DNA of 64,000 nt from a virus. Made by a program: the position numbers and the translations under genes. The notes under the pieces were generated by a model. That model did not search any database. It saw only the letters and a program-made list of their open reading frames with translations, and had not been told where the DNA came from. Location of the stretch: positions 1 through 64,000 of IMG/VR virus record IMGVR_UViG_3300028563_000011, one strand, 5' to 3'. Positions 20,747 to 28,821 of the stretch are shown here, piece by piece (the first letter of the stretch is position 1; every line of letters begins with the position of its first letter).

Positions 20747-20944
20747 GTGCAAGCAACAACAGTAGGACTTGGACCCTTTTACCCAGCTATCCGAATTACA
20801 GGGGTTCTTTGGGTAAATAGATCCGTATCATTCGACAATGAGGATGCAGCGCACAACGCTGCAATCATAATACTAAACCGACTGCAATACCGCCAGACAG
20901 CCCAGCTAAAACAAGCTGGGTACGCAAAAGAACTGGAGTCTTAA
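20747..20944 (+). CDS. hypothetical protein (65 aa)
   Basis: GTG start immediately after the preceding TAA, with AGGA about 10 nt upstream. AHNAAIIILNRLQYRQTAQL is a helical segment. Unrecognised; modest support from tight packing. Confidence 0.5.
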   Translation: MQATTVGLGPFYPAIRITGVLWVNRSVSFDNEDAAHNAAIIILNRLQYRQTAQLKQAGYAKELES

Positions 20945-20945
20945 C

Positions 20946-21320
20946 ATGGAATTGCCCAAGATCTTGAAGCGTAATTGGCAGATGAAAGGAGGGGTTCCTG
21001 TTTACGCGGACCAACCCCTTACTCTTTCCTCCTTTGAAAAGGAGTTTGGCGATAACCTTGATGAATGGGAGGATCAAGTCTTCAAAGATGCCGTCAAGTT
21101 CCGCCTACACCGCTTTAAGGAGGGTGGGGCTATTGACCGGGCTGAAGTTCAAGATTTCGAACAAGCTTTAGCTTTAGCTGGTGTGGAACTAAGAACACCA
21201 GGGCACCGAGTGCTTATCTATGCCGTAACAGAACCCGGTCGTTTCGTATGTTTAGAAAGGAAGCGTTGGGCTCACTTTCTAGACTTGTGGAACAAAAAGA
21301 AGGAAGGAACCTCCAAATGA
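20946..21320 (+). CDS. hypothetical protein (124 aa)
   Basis: Starts 1 nt after the previous stop. Soluble; helical KEFGDNLDEWEDQVFKDAVK and a beta segment RVLIYAVTEPGRFVCLE. No motif recognised. Overlaps the next gene by ATGA. Confidence 0.6.
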   Translation: MELPKILKRNWQMKGGVPVYADQPLTLSSFEKEFGDNLDEWEDQVFKDAVKFRLHRFKEGGAIDRAEVQDFEQALALAGVELRTPGHRVLIYAVTEPGRFVCLERKRWAHFLDLWNKKKEGTSK

Positions 21321-21640
21321 AACACTATGTCTTAGATGGCGAAAACCATATCCAAGAAGAAACTGATATAGTGTCTTGGGCTCTTTGGTTTGAGAACCTA
21401 TCCAATAGATCAGTTGGATACACCCAAATAAACAGTGTTGTCAATGTTAGCACTGTTTTCCTAGGAATTGATCATGGGCTAGACCTTAATGGCCTACCTC
21501 TGTTGTTTGAAACAATGGTTTTTGGATTGGACAACGATTACTGTACTCGGTACTTTTCTTGGGATGACGCCAAATTGGGCCACAAATTGATCGTAGCTAA
21601 AGTGCGAAAACAACTAAAGTACCGAAAGGTTGAAGCGTGA
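21317..21640 (+). CDS. conserved phage protein (107 aa)
   Basis: ATG 21317 with AAGGAAGGAA upstream. VSTVFLGIDHGLDLNGLPLL, FETMVFGLDND, RYFSWDDAKLGH is a pattern I know from several phage genomes as an uncharacterised conserved protein. GTGA overlap with the next gene. Confidence 0.65.
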   Translation: MKHYVLDGENHIQEETDIVSWALWFENLSNRSVGYTQINSVVNVSTVFLGIDHGLDLNGLPLLFETMVFGLDNDYCTRYFSWDDAKLGHKLIVAKVRKQLKYRKVEA

Positions 21641-21855
21641 CAAAATTGTATATCATTGTAAAATACGCAGAGATGTACCTGGGAGGAAAGGCTCCAATTT
21701 CGGTTTCTATTGCCGATACTTACACAGTTAGGGAATTAGGGATACCTCGCGGTCCTTATACTTCAAAAGAAGAAGCTGAGTCATATTTACCAAAACTAAA
21801 TGACTATAATCCTACAGTTGGTTATGGGGTTGTGGAATTAAGTGGGTTGGAATGA
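21637..21855 (+). CDS. hypothetical protein (72 aa)
   Basis: GTG start overlapping the previous stop. Small alpha/beta protein (PYTSKEEAESYLPKLNDYN). Overlaps the following 30-aa frame by ATGA. Confidence 0.55.
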   Translation: MTKLYIIVKYAEMYLGGKAPISVSIADTYTVRELGIPRGPYTSKEEAESYLPKLNDYNPTVGYGVVELSGLE

Positions 21856-21944
21856 CAAAAAGATTGCGACCATACCCTGAACACAAACCACCTTTGCCAC
21901 TGTGGCTTTGGAATTGGATCATGTCAAAATTTGGTATCACTTAA
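21852..21944 (+). CDS. 30-aa peptide
   Basis: ATGA overlap with the upstream gene. MTKRLRPYPEHKPPLPLWLW, then a short Trp/Ile segment. Support is only the coupled start and tight packing. Confidence 0.4.
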   Translation: MTKRLRPYPEHKPPLPLWLWNWIMSKFGIT

Positions 21945-21957
21945 GAGGTCACCCAAA

Positions 21958-22143
21958 TTGGTAAAAAGAGTAGTGTTATTCTGCAAAGATTATGAAGAGT
22001 ATTTGGCTGAACTACCGCCAAAATGTGGTTGTTTTGCTTGTATCAGCAAATGGCAACAAACACAAAAGGAACGGATCAAACGTGCAAACACAAGAAAAAC
22101 GTCAATTGGTGAAAGCCAAACCACGGAAAAAGAAGGGGAGTAA
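21958..22143 (+). CDS. Cys-motif hypothetical protein (61 aa)
   Basis: TTG at 21958 with AAGAGG about 9 nt upstream is my preferred start. CGCFAC near residues 26-31 is a C-x-C-x2-C cluster and the tail is basic. Such cores recur in small phage proteins; function unknown. Confidence 0.45.
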   Translation: MVKRVVLFCKDYEEYLAELPPKCGCFACISKWQQTQKERIKRANTRKTSIGESQTTEKEGE

Positions 22144-22222
22144 GCCAAGTTTCTTGGCTACGCTAAAGAAAGTCTTGGCCGAGTATCGAATACACATTAC
22201 AATCGAAAGGAAGAAACAATGA
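22082..22222 (+). CDS. basic 46-aa peptide
   Basis: GTG 22082 with AAGGA about 12 nt upstream; the frame continues to a TGA that overlaps the ATG of repeat protein C. Lys/Arg-rich (KAKPRKKKGSKPSF), then KKVLAEYRIHITIERKKQ. Low confidence, but the coupling to the next gene favours it. Confidence 0.4.
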   Translation: MQTQEKRQLVKAKPRKKKGSKPSFLATLKKVLAEYRIHITIERKKQ

Positions 22223-22443
22223 TAATACATCAACCTCCGTCTGGGTCTTGGTCTAGGTCTTGGTCTTGGTCTAGGTCCAGGTCTAGGTCTAGGTCCAGGT
22301 CTGGGTCTAGGTCCAGGTCTGAGTCTGAGTCTTGGTCTTGGTCTTGGTCTGGGTCTAGGTCTAGGTCTAGGTCTAGGTCCAGGTCTTGGGCTTGGTCTTG
22401 GTCTGAGTCTAGGTCTGAGTCTGAGTCTTGGTCTAGGTCTTAA
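22219..22443 (+). CDS. Ser-X dipeptide repeat protein C (74 aa)
   Basis: ATG 22219 after AAAGGAAGAAACA; leader MIIHQPP differs from A and B. Then about 33 Ser-X units with Arg, Trp, Gly and Glu; Glu is commoner than in A or B. Ends SWSRS before TAA, 2 nt upstream of the next ATG. No known family. Confidence 0.6.
   Translation: MIIHQPPSGSWSRSWSWSRSRSRSRSRSGSRSRSESESWSWSWSGSRSRSRSRSRSWAWSWSESRSESESWSRS
22232..22440 (+). repeat. GGTCTN hexamer array 3
   Basis: About 35 hexamers: GGTCTA, GGTCTT, GGTCTG, GGTCCA and several GAGTCT, plus one GGGCTT interruption. No GGTCTC. Third copy of the array family within 6.2 kb. Confidence 0.9.
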
Positions 22444-22445
22444 AA

Positions 22446-22640
22446 ATGAGGTATTACGCTCAATGGTTAAACTTTCCAGAGTCAGGAAATCAAGAGTTTT
22501 GGTGTGTCTTTGACCGAATGCGCCTCACCAATCAAGGTGAAGTCAAACCAATATGTGCTTGTATTAGTCGTGCTGTTGCTTTTAACATCAGAGATACGTT
22601 AAACCACCAAGAGAATGAACGTGATAAACAGCAAGGGTAA
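22446..22640 (+). CDS. hypothetical protein (64 aa)
   Basis: ATG 22446 begins 2 nt after repeat gene C, probably by re-initiation. MRYYAQWLNFPESGNQEFWC, then ICACISRAVAFNI. Overlaps the nuclease gene by 26 bp. Unrecognised. Confidence 0.5.
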   Translation: MRYYAQWLNFPESGNQEFWCVFDRMRLTNQGEVKPICACISRAVAFNIRDTLNHQENERDKQQG

Positions 22641-23112
22641 GGGTTCATCCTTTGAACGCAAAGTATGTACTACGTTATCCCTTTGGGTAACTGAAGGAAA
22701 ACAAAACGATTGTTTCTGGCGTAGTTCTATTTCAGGTGGCCGAGCTACCGTCGCTCATAATAAGGGGAAGACTAATCGTCAAGCTGGAGATATTTGTTCC
22801 GTTTCTCCAGAAGGACACATTCTAACAGAAAAGTTCTTTATTGAATGTAAACATTACCGAAAGCTTCAAATTGATAAGTTCATCTTATTAAAAGAAGGAA
22901 CCTTAGCCAAGTTTTGGGTTACATGTAATAACCAAGCTTTTAATCACAAGCGTTGGCCAATGCTTATCGTCAAAGAGAACGGGAAACCGGAATTGGTGAT
23001 AACATATCAAGACCACTTAACCAATTTTTGTAATGTAGGCCCCAGCCTTACCACAGGTTTGACAGAAATTCGTTTGTTTAGAGACTTACTACAATCCCAA
23101 CTAAGAAAGTGA
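22615..23112 (+). CDS. PD-(D/E)XK nuclease-like protein (165 aa)
   Basis: Resembles Hjc-type or other small PD-(D/E)XK nucleases: SSFERKV (Glu near residue 14), then QAGDI (Asp near 59) and FIECKHYRKL (E-C-K near 76-78). Basic residues surround the site. Likely cuts branched or damaged DNA during replication/recombination, in keeping with SbcD and SbcC downstream. No lost catalytic residue is evident. Confidence 0.75.
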   Translation: MNVINSKGKGSSFERKVCTTLSLWVTEGKQNDCFWRSSISGGRATVAHNKGKTNRQAGDICSVSPEGHILTEKFFIECKHYRKLQIDKFILLKEGTLAKFWVTCNNQAFNHKRWPMLIVKENGKPELVITYQDHLTNFCNVGPSLTTGLTEIRLFRDLLQSQLRK

Positions 23113-23118
23113 AAAACC

Positions 23119-23694
23119 ATGGACCTTCCTACAGGAAGTGTTTTCGCTCATATGTTTGACTCAAGCCCTGCAGAAATTAAGCAACCAATAAACTTACCCC
23201 CAGATATATCTGGAGTTAGCGGCAAAGCTTGGTCAGTTGACTTAGCAAGGGCAAGAGCCAAGCTTAAAGTTCATCCAAAGGATGATGCTACATTAACCCA
23301 TTGGGTCGTTGAAGCACCTTGGGCTCATCCAGTTTGGCATTCTTACTCAATTGTACTGCTTCATCTAAGACCATTAGTTGGTAAAACAACCCTTTTTTAT
23401 AAAGAGGGGGCCACCCATGAAATCTGGGTTTATGCTCAGAATCCTGATTCAAACAGAACAAAATTAATCCAAGGAGGCCCACTGAAGGACTATTGGCTTC
23501 ACCCTATGAATTTTGCTGCTCAGTTTATTGAACTAACTGATGAACTTGCGCTGGAACGTGTAAAAGGATCAGTACAACAAATCTGTGATGGAAAATTGAG
23601 TCCAGATACGGATTTTATCCAAGATTGGGCCAGGCTTTACGGTAATAATATGATGAAAGACCGCCCCAATCCTAAGTCTCCGATCATAAAGTAA
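23119..23694 (+). CDS. conserved phage hypothetical protein (191 aa)
   Basis: Trp/His-rich beta protein: THWVVEAPWAHPVWHSYSIV, then LFYKEGATHEIWVYAQNPD. No catalytic motif seen. Sits between the nuclease and sbcD, suggesting a link to DNA recombination, but nothing in the sequence proves it. Confidence 0.6.
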   Translation: MDLPTGSVFAHMFDSSPAEIKQPINLPPDISGVSGKAWSVDLARARAKLKVHPKDDATLTHWVVEAPWAHPVWHSYSIVLLHLRPLVGKTTLFYKEGATHEIWVYAQNPDSNRTKLIQGGPLKDYWLHPMNFAAQFIELTDELALERVKGSVQQICDGKLSPDTDFIQDWARLYGNNMMKDRPNPKSPIIK

Positions 23695-23701
23695 AACCCT
23701 T

Positions 23702-24682
23702 ATGTCAATAGCTGTCTTCTCTGATCCGCATTGGACAGAAAATCCTAAGGATTTATACCGGCATAATTTTGTACCTTGGTTTGTAGCCAAGCTAAAAAAG
23801 CTAAAGGTAGGTCAAGTCCTCCTTTTAGGAGACTTAACTGAAGTCAAGGACAACCATAGTGCTTGGTTGGTCAACAAAGTTGTGGGCCACATTCATGACC
23901 TATCAAAAATATGCCCGGTAATTATCTTAAAAGGGAACCACGATTACGTAGTTCCTAGTAACCCCTACTTTGCATTTCTCAATGAACTTGAGAATGTTGA
24001 ATGGGTTAATGATCCCACCCGTTTAGATATCTTAGGGTACGATTGTTTGTTATTACCTCATACTAGAAATTATAAGAAGGATTGGGCAGGCGTTCCTGTG
24101 AACACAGAATGGATATTTGCCCATAATACATTTGAGGGGGCCAATAACGGCCATGGACATAAGTTATCAGGTATACCTCAAAGCGTTTTTCCCAAAGATG
24201 CAAGAGTTATTAGTGGGGATATTCACACTCCACAACAATCTGGTTGTGTGGATTATGTTGGGGCTCCGTATCGAATCAATTTTGGTGACAACTTCGAGCC
24301 AAGATTTCTTGAAGTCATTGATGATGATCTCATCGAACACCCTTGTCCAGGACCTAGAAAACAACTCCTGGAAATTTCTTCCGTTAAGGATCTAAATAAG
24401 TTCAAGGACCTAAGCAAAGGAGATATGCTTAAGGTCCGAGTGGGATTATCACAAGACCAACAAGACGATTGGCAAAAGATCAAAGACACCATCCGTAACT
24501 GGGGAGAAAAGCAGGGGTATGTTATGGAACATATTCAACCCATTTTTGAAGTCAAACGAGTCAAAAAGGAGCGGGATCAAGATCAAAAGTCAGATGAAGA
24601 GCTCGTGCGATCATACGCAAAGCGTACAGCCACTTCCGACTTGACTCTTAAAACAGGATTGAAACTACTCAAGGGAGAATGA
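23702..24682 (+). CDS. sbcD: SbcD/Mre11-like nuclease (326 aa)
   Basis: Calcineurin-like phosphoesterase. Metal ligands in order: SDPHW (D8, H10), LLGDLTE (Asp near 43), KGNHDYV (near 78-81), FAHNTFEG (near 138) and SGDIHTPQ (near 171-178). Residues 230-326 are the capping/partner-binding part. With SbcC it forms the Mn-dependent Mre11-Rad50 type complex that trims DNA ends and cuts hairpins, like T4 gp47/gp46. sbcC follows after one small gene. Confidence 0.93.
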   Translation: MSIAVFSDPHWTENPKDLYRHNFVPWFVAKLKKLKVGQVLLLGDLTEVKDNHSAWLVNKVVGHIHDLSKICPVIILKGNHDYVVPSNPYFAFLNELENVEWVNDPTRLDILGYDCLLLPHTRNYKKDWAGVPVNTEWIFAHNTFEGANNGHGHKLSGIPQSVFPKDARVISGDIHTPQQSGCVDYVGAPYRINFGDNFEPRFLEVIDDDLIEHPCPGPRKQLLEISSVKDLNKFKDLSKGDMLKVRVGLSQDQQDDWQKIKDTIRNWGEKQGYVMEHIQPIFEVKRVKKERDQDQKSDEELVRSYAKRTATSDLTLKTGLKLLKGE

Positions 24683-24688
24683 ATAGAC

Positions 24689-24916
24689 ATGAAGATGCGA
24701 GAATACGTAGATAGCATTCAAGGAAAAGGTTCTTGGGATCATATACATGAGTGTATAGCTAAAGGCGAAATGTTCGGGTGGTCTTTACCCCCGGTATACG
24801 TTGATGGGCATGAGGTCCATATTTTTCCAGGCTCAAACCAAGAGATCTTACTAGAAGACGTTCAATCAGCAATTAAGAAAGTCTTAGCAACCCTTAATAC
24901 TGAGAAAATAGATTAG
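24689..24916 (+). CDS. hypothetical protein (75 aa)
   Basis: Lies between sbcD and sbcC, 6 nt after the sbcD stop. Soluble, starting MKMREYVDSIQGKGSWDHIH. Position suggests an accessory role or simple co-transcription. Unrecognised. Confidence 0.55.
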   Translation: MKMREYVDSIQGKGSWDHIHECIAKGEMFGWSLPPVYVDGHEVHIFPGSNQEILLEDVQSAIKKVLATLNTEKID

Positions 24917-24929
24917 AGTTGACTCATAA

Positions 24930-26780
24930 ATGAATTTAGTCTTTGACACTATTGAAGTCAGTAACTTTAAGGCGTTCAATGGAACCCATTCTTTCCCTCT
25001 GCAAGAGCTAGGGATTGGGCTACATTTTGTTGTGGGGGAAAATCTCGATGAGCCTAAGCTAGGTTCAAATGGTTCAGCTAAGTCAACCCTTGTTTGTGAT
25101 GCTTTGTCCTGGGGACTTTACGGTAAGACCCCAAGTGGGTTAAAGAACACAGATATACTTCCCTGGAATGGGAACAAACCGGCTTCAGTTAAAACTACTG
25201 TATTAGTCAACAATAAGCGTAATATCATTCATCGAACAGCCAACCCTAATTTCCTCTCCTTGAATGGAGAGGAATGTAATCAGGTTACCATCAATAATCT
25301 TCTTCAGCTTTCATTTGAGATATTTTCTCAGGCTGTTTTATTAGGTCAAGGCCAACCATTATTCTTCGATTTAGCCCCTAAAGCTAAGATGGAATTATTT
25401 GCTGAGGTTTTGAACCTTAGTAGGTGGGACGATCGATCCGAATTTGCAGGCAAGGCCGTAACCGACCTAGCCCACCAGGAAGCCGCTGGACAGGCTAAAT
25501 TGGCCGCCCTAAGCACGGGTGCTTCCCAGCTAGAAAAACTCCTCAGCGAGGCTTTACGGGGCGCTGAGACCTGGTCCAAAGAACGGAGTACCCGACTGAG
25601 GGAACTCCGCGCCGCTCTTATGGGGGCTAGGAAGGAACAAGATAAACTCGAAACGGAACGTACTACCTTTGACTTGGAATACGATGGCGCTTGCACTGAG
25701 CTTAAAGCCTTAGAGAACCAATCAGATAAACAATCTAAGGTGTGGCAGGGTTTGGTTGAAGCTCGTAATAAAGCCATGATCCAAGTTGGGATTTTTACTA
25801 GTGAGATGCACCGTCTTAACCAAGAACTAGCAATATTAGGTTCTAGCAACGAGTGCCCTACCTGTGGGCAGTCCATAAAAGGGACCAACCTAGAGAAGCA
25901 CAAAGCTGAAATAACTAAAGAGTACAACAAAGTCTCTAAATCAGCTGATGATTGGCTGTCCGATGCTAATGAAGAACAAAAAGAAATTGATAGAGTAAGA
26001 GCTCAGCTTGATGCTAGCCTTAAACATAAGAAAGACTTCCAATTAAAGATTGACTTAGCCCGTGTAGCCAGGGACGATAAAGCTAGAGACTTTAACCGTA
26101 TAGCGGCTAAGGCTTCTTCTTTACAAGACCAAATAAAACAAATCGATGAAGAATCAAATCCATATCGAGTGCAAGTTCAACAACTCCGCAGTCAAATACA
26201 AGAAAGTGATTCAAAAATATCTCAACAAGAAGAACTCTTACAAGAGCTAAAGGCTACCATTGATCAAACCAAGCCTTGGATTAAAGGGTTTAAGGATATC
26301 CGTTTATACGTTATGGAAGAAGTCTTAAAAGAACTTGAGCTTACAACCAATTCTATGTTGGAAGAAATGGGCCTCCAAGATTGGATTGTTACTTATAATA
26401 TTGAGCGAGAGACAAAAGCTGGGACGACAAGTCGAGGCTTGAATGTAACCATCATGTCTCCCCGATCCAAGAATGACGTAAAGTGGGAATCATGGTCTGG
26501 AGGAGAAGGTCAACGCTTGAGGCTTGTTAGTGCGTTAGCTTTAGGCGAAGTCCTTTTGAGTTATGCTGGAGTCCAAACTTCACTAGAGATTTTGGATGAA
26601 CCAACCCAACATATGTCTGGGGTTGGGGTTATGGATATGTGTGAGTATTTAAGTAATAGGGCAACCGTACTAGGGAAACAAATAATTCTAATTGATCACG
26701 TTGCACGACAATCAACTTACTTCACAACAACCACCAAAGTGGTAAAAACCAAAGAAGGAGCTAGGATAGAATGGGAGTAG
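24930..26780 (+). CDS. sbcC: SbcC/Rad50-like ATPase (616 aa)
   Basis: ABC-type SMC-like ATPase. Walker A LGSNGSAKST near residues 45-54, zinc hook CPTCGQ near 308-313 in the middle of two coiled-coil arms (about 190-460), ABC signature WSGGEGQRL near 521 and Walker B LEILDEPTQH near 552. Short arms give a compact Rad50 like T4 gp46. Partner of the SbcD above in end processing and recombination-dependent replication. Ends inside the start of the next gene. Confidence 0.93.
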   Translation: MNLVFDTIEVSNFKAFNGTHSFPLQELGIGLHFVVGENLDEPKLGSNGSAKSTLVCDALSWGLYGKTPSGLKNTDILPWNGNKPASVKTTVLVNNKRNIIHRTANPNFLSLNGEECNQVTINNLLQLSFEIFSQAVLLGQGQPLFFDLAPKAKMELFAEVLNLSRWDDRSEFAGKAVTDLAHQEAAGQAKLAALSTGASQLEKLLSEALRGAETWSKERSTRLRELRAALMGARKEQDKLETERTTFDLEYDGACTELKALENQSDKQSKVWQGLVEARNKAMIQVGIFTSEMHRLNQELAILGSSNECPTCGQSIKGTNLEKHKAEITKEYNKVSKSADDWLSDANEEQKEIDRVRAQLDASLKHKKDFQLKIDLARVARDDKARDFNRIAAKASSLQDQIKQIDEESNPYRVQVQQLRSQIQESDSKISQQEELLQELKATIDQTKPWIKGFKDIRLYVMEEVLKELELTTNSMLEEMGLQDWIVTYNIERETKAGTTSRGLNVTIMSPRSKNDVKWESWSGGEGQRLRLVSALALGEVLLSYAGVQTSLEILDEPTQHMSGVGVMDMCEYLSNRATVLGKQIILIDHVARQSTYFTTTTKVVKTKEGARIEWE

Positions 26781-26986
26781 TTAAAACTATAACTCACGAT
26801 AACTTCCCGAAGCAGGGAAGCTTTCTTGGATTAGAAGTAAAAGTCATATATCATTATGACACGTCAAAGTCGGATACCGGGATTGTTGTGCGGGACGACG
26901 CGGAAGATCCTTGGGTAGTGATCATATTACTCGACAATGGTCGATATGTATTATCAACTGAGTGTCAGTATAGCTTAATACAATAA
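26771..26986 (+). CDS. conserved small phage protein (71 aa)
   Basis: Overlaps sbcC by 10 bp. ITHDNFPKQGSFLGLEVKVI, then VRDDAEDPWVVIILLDNGRY is a conserved phage pattern (small beta-barrel-like) without known function. Last gene of the rightward block. Confidence 0.7.
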   Translation: MGVVKTITHDNFPKQGSFLGLEVKVIYHYDTSKSDTGIVVRDDAEDPWVVIILLDNGRYVLSTECQYSLIQ

Positions 26987-26990
26987 AAAG

Positions 26991-27012
26991 AAGGCCGGAG
27001 TGATCCGGCCTT
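26991..27012. terminator. convergent bidirectional terminator
   Basis: AAGGCCGGA-GTGA-TCCGGCCTT, 9-bp GC-rich stem. Leftward it is followed by CTTTTTATTG, a strong Rho-independent terminator for the late operon. Rightward it is followed by AAGTTT. It lies between the converging blocks. Confidence 0.8.
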
Positions 27013-27053
27013 AAGTTTACTCGGGAGGAACTACACACCCAACAAGGAAAGGC

Positions 27054-27443
27054 TTAGGAGGTCCCACCAGAAGTACCACCAGAAGTATCAGTTGGGGGAG
27101 GGACATTGGTATTCAATGCAGTATCAATCTTAGCCTTGTTCGCTTCAGCTGCGGTAAAAATTGCATCAACCTTGGCCTGAACAGCCGGAGGCAGAGAAGC
27201 TCCAGAAAGAGCGTCAGCAAGCTGCTGACGAATACCAGAGATTAACGTCGAAAGACTGTCAAGACGAGTTGTCTCTCCAGTAACATCTGCCAAAACGTCG
27301 TCAAGGGAAGCCATGATTTGAGTCTCCTTAGTTAGGACTTGCTGAATGAGGCCCTGAAGCTTGATGACCTCGGCTTTGACCTCTTCCAAACCGGGCCCTG
27401 GATTAGGGTAGTGATGGTGGTGATGGGTTATCCTATCAAACAT
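27054..27443 (-). CDS. coiled-coil protein (129 aa)
   Basis: Starts MFDRITHHHHHYPNPGPG; residues 18-100 are helical with heptads (EEVKAEVIKLQGLIQQVL), and the C-terminus is Gly/Thr-rich. Last gene of the leftward late operon. A natural His cluster near the N-terminus could bind metal. Possibly a minor structural or lysis-associated protein. Confidence 0.6.
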   Translation of the reverse strand: MFDRITHHHHHYPNPGPGLEEVKAEVIKLQGLIQQVLTKETQIMASLDDVLADVTGETTRLDSLSTLISGIRQQLADALSGASLPPAVQAKVDAIFTAAEANKAKIDTALNTNVPPPTDTSGGTSGGTS

Positions 27444-27447
27444 ACCC

Positions 27448-27678
27448 TCACTCGACCCTCTTAGGCTTGATGTGAATCACAAGCCACTCCCCTTCAGAAG
27501 CAACTCGTAACCCATCAAGCTTGTAGTTTACGCCCCCAACATTAACAACACCAACCATAGATAAGAGTCTGTGCATTTCCGCTGGTGGGAATGCTGGTGC
27601 TGACGTTTTTGCGAAGGCAAGAGATAAGGCGGCGAATGATAATGCCGTAGCCCATAAAAAAGTTCCACTATGCCTCAC
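27448..27678 (-). CDS. exported small protein (76 aa)
   Basis: Sec-type signal peptide MRHSGTFLWATALSFAALSL with a likely cut after AFA (residue 23). The mature part is about 53 aa. Overlaps the papain-like protease start region by 11 bp. Periplasmic role unknown; a lysis helper is possible from position. Confidence 0.6.
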   Translation of the reverse strand: MRHSGTFLWATALSFAALSLAFAKTSAPAFPPAEMHRLLSMVGVVNVGGVNYKLDGLRVASEGEWLVIHIKPKRVE

Positions 27679-28441
27679 TGATTTCTCCCACTGATTGAAC
27701 CGTCCACAAATCTGACACCAATGTAGGGTTCGTAATATACCTATACGGCATAAGGAAGTGCCCCTTAACGGTAGGTAAGCCCCACTTATCGCCGTAACTA
27801 TTACGAACCAGCACCATCTGTGCTATATCATCATACCCAACTGCTACAACGCAATGCCCGCCAAGAGGATCCCCCTCCGGCATTAATAGAAGGCCATTGG
27901 CTGCGATCTGATCCCCCTCAAACTGAGGGAAAACTTGGAACCCAAAGAGGAAAGGATGCCCGGCAAATAAACAAGAACGGATACCATCTAAACTTTGAGC
28001 GACGCGAGAATATCGACCTATTAGGTTTTGCTTAGCCGCGGCAAAAGCCTGCTCATCTGGCTTTTTGGTGATAGGTTGGTTTTCAGACCAATAATCATTA
28101 GGACAAGCCCCAAATTGAGCTACAGCTTTAATAGCATTACGGATTTGAGCTCCATCGTCAGCCTCAACGTCTCCTTCTAAGTTACGAGTTACCCAATACA
28201 TAAAGTATGGAGAAGGAAACCATTCATCATCATCTGCCGTGTTAGCTCTATCTAAGTGTTGGATAATTGAAGCCAAACTATAGAAAATACAAGCATTGGT
28301 TTCGCCCTGGTCTTGAACGTAGGGCATACGATCTAATAAATCAAACTTAGGTGGCAAACTTACATGAGGACGCACGAGACCAAAATGTTGGTCTCGTGTA
28401 TCGATTGCATCTCGCTTATAACCAAAGCGATGCTTCGTCAT
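27668..28441 (-). CDS. papain-like C1 cysteine peptidase (257 aa)
   Basis: C1A fold with all catalytic positions: QDQGETNAC (oxyanion Gln45, Cys51), LGGHCVVAVGYDD (His near 195) and VRNSYGDKWG (Asn near 212). No signal peptide or propeptide, so it is a bare catalytic domain, shorter than most papains. Located downstream of the lysis genes. It could process virion proteins, act on the host envelope or cleave host factors; none is proved. Confidence 0.85.
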   Translation of the reverse strand: MTKHRFGYKRDAIDTRDQHFGLVRPHVSLPPKFDLLDRMPYVQDQGETNACIFYSLASIIQHLDRANTADDDEWFPSPYFMYWVTRNLEGDVEADDGAQIRNAIKAVAQFGACPNDYWSENQPITKKPDEQAFAAAKQNLIGRYSRVAQSLDGIRSCLFAGHPFLFGFQVFPQFEGDQIAANGLLLMPEGDPLGGHCVVAVGYDDIAQMVLVRNSYGDKWGLPTVKGHFLMPYRYITNPTLVSDLWTVQSVGEISEA

Positions 28442-28447
28442 AGTAGA

Positions 28448-28807
28448 TTACCGAACAAAGTGTCCGTGGATGGCAACCCCATAAACTCTAGGAGCAGCCC
28501 CACCACGTCGAACCCCAGTTTTGGTAACACTAGCACAAATTGAAGAAGCAATACTAGAGGCCGTGTCCACGATTGGTCCAGCACCAGCTAGAGAAGCGAT
28601 GATGGAAGCAACAGTAGCCGCAGCCGGTTCAAACTTGCAAATAGACGTTGCAATGGCTTGAACCTGAGCAATTGTAGCATCCACACTCGGGGAGATTGAT
28701 GGAAGGGTGATCGTTGGTAACGTAACAGTCGTACCACCACCAGGGGTTGTAGCACACCCTGAAAGTAAGAGACCAGATAAAGCTGCAAGCATAACTAACT
28801 TACGCAT
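28448..28807 (-). CDS. lipoprotein (119 aa)
   Basis: Signal peptide with lipobox LLLSGC (Cys18), then a Thr/Pro/Ala-rich region and a hydrophobic stretch near 60-90 (ASIIASLAGAGPIVDTASSI). In the lysis region, so an outer spanin-like role is conceivable, but it lacks the usual Pro-rich spanin layout. Confidence 0.7.
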   Translation of the reverse strand: MRKLVMLAALSGLLLSGCATTPGGGTTVTLPTITLPSISPSVDATIAQVQAIATSICKFEPAAATVASIIASLAGAGPIVDTASSIASSICASVTKTGVRRGGAAPRVYGVAIHGHFVR

Positions 28808-28821
28808 TTGATTCTCCTCTT

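Noticed and set aside
16312-22440. Hexamer arrays as CRISPR arrays
   Set aside because: Units are 6 bp and contiguous with no unique spacers.
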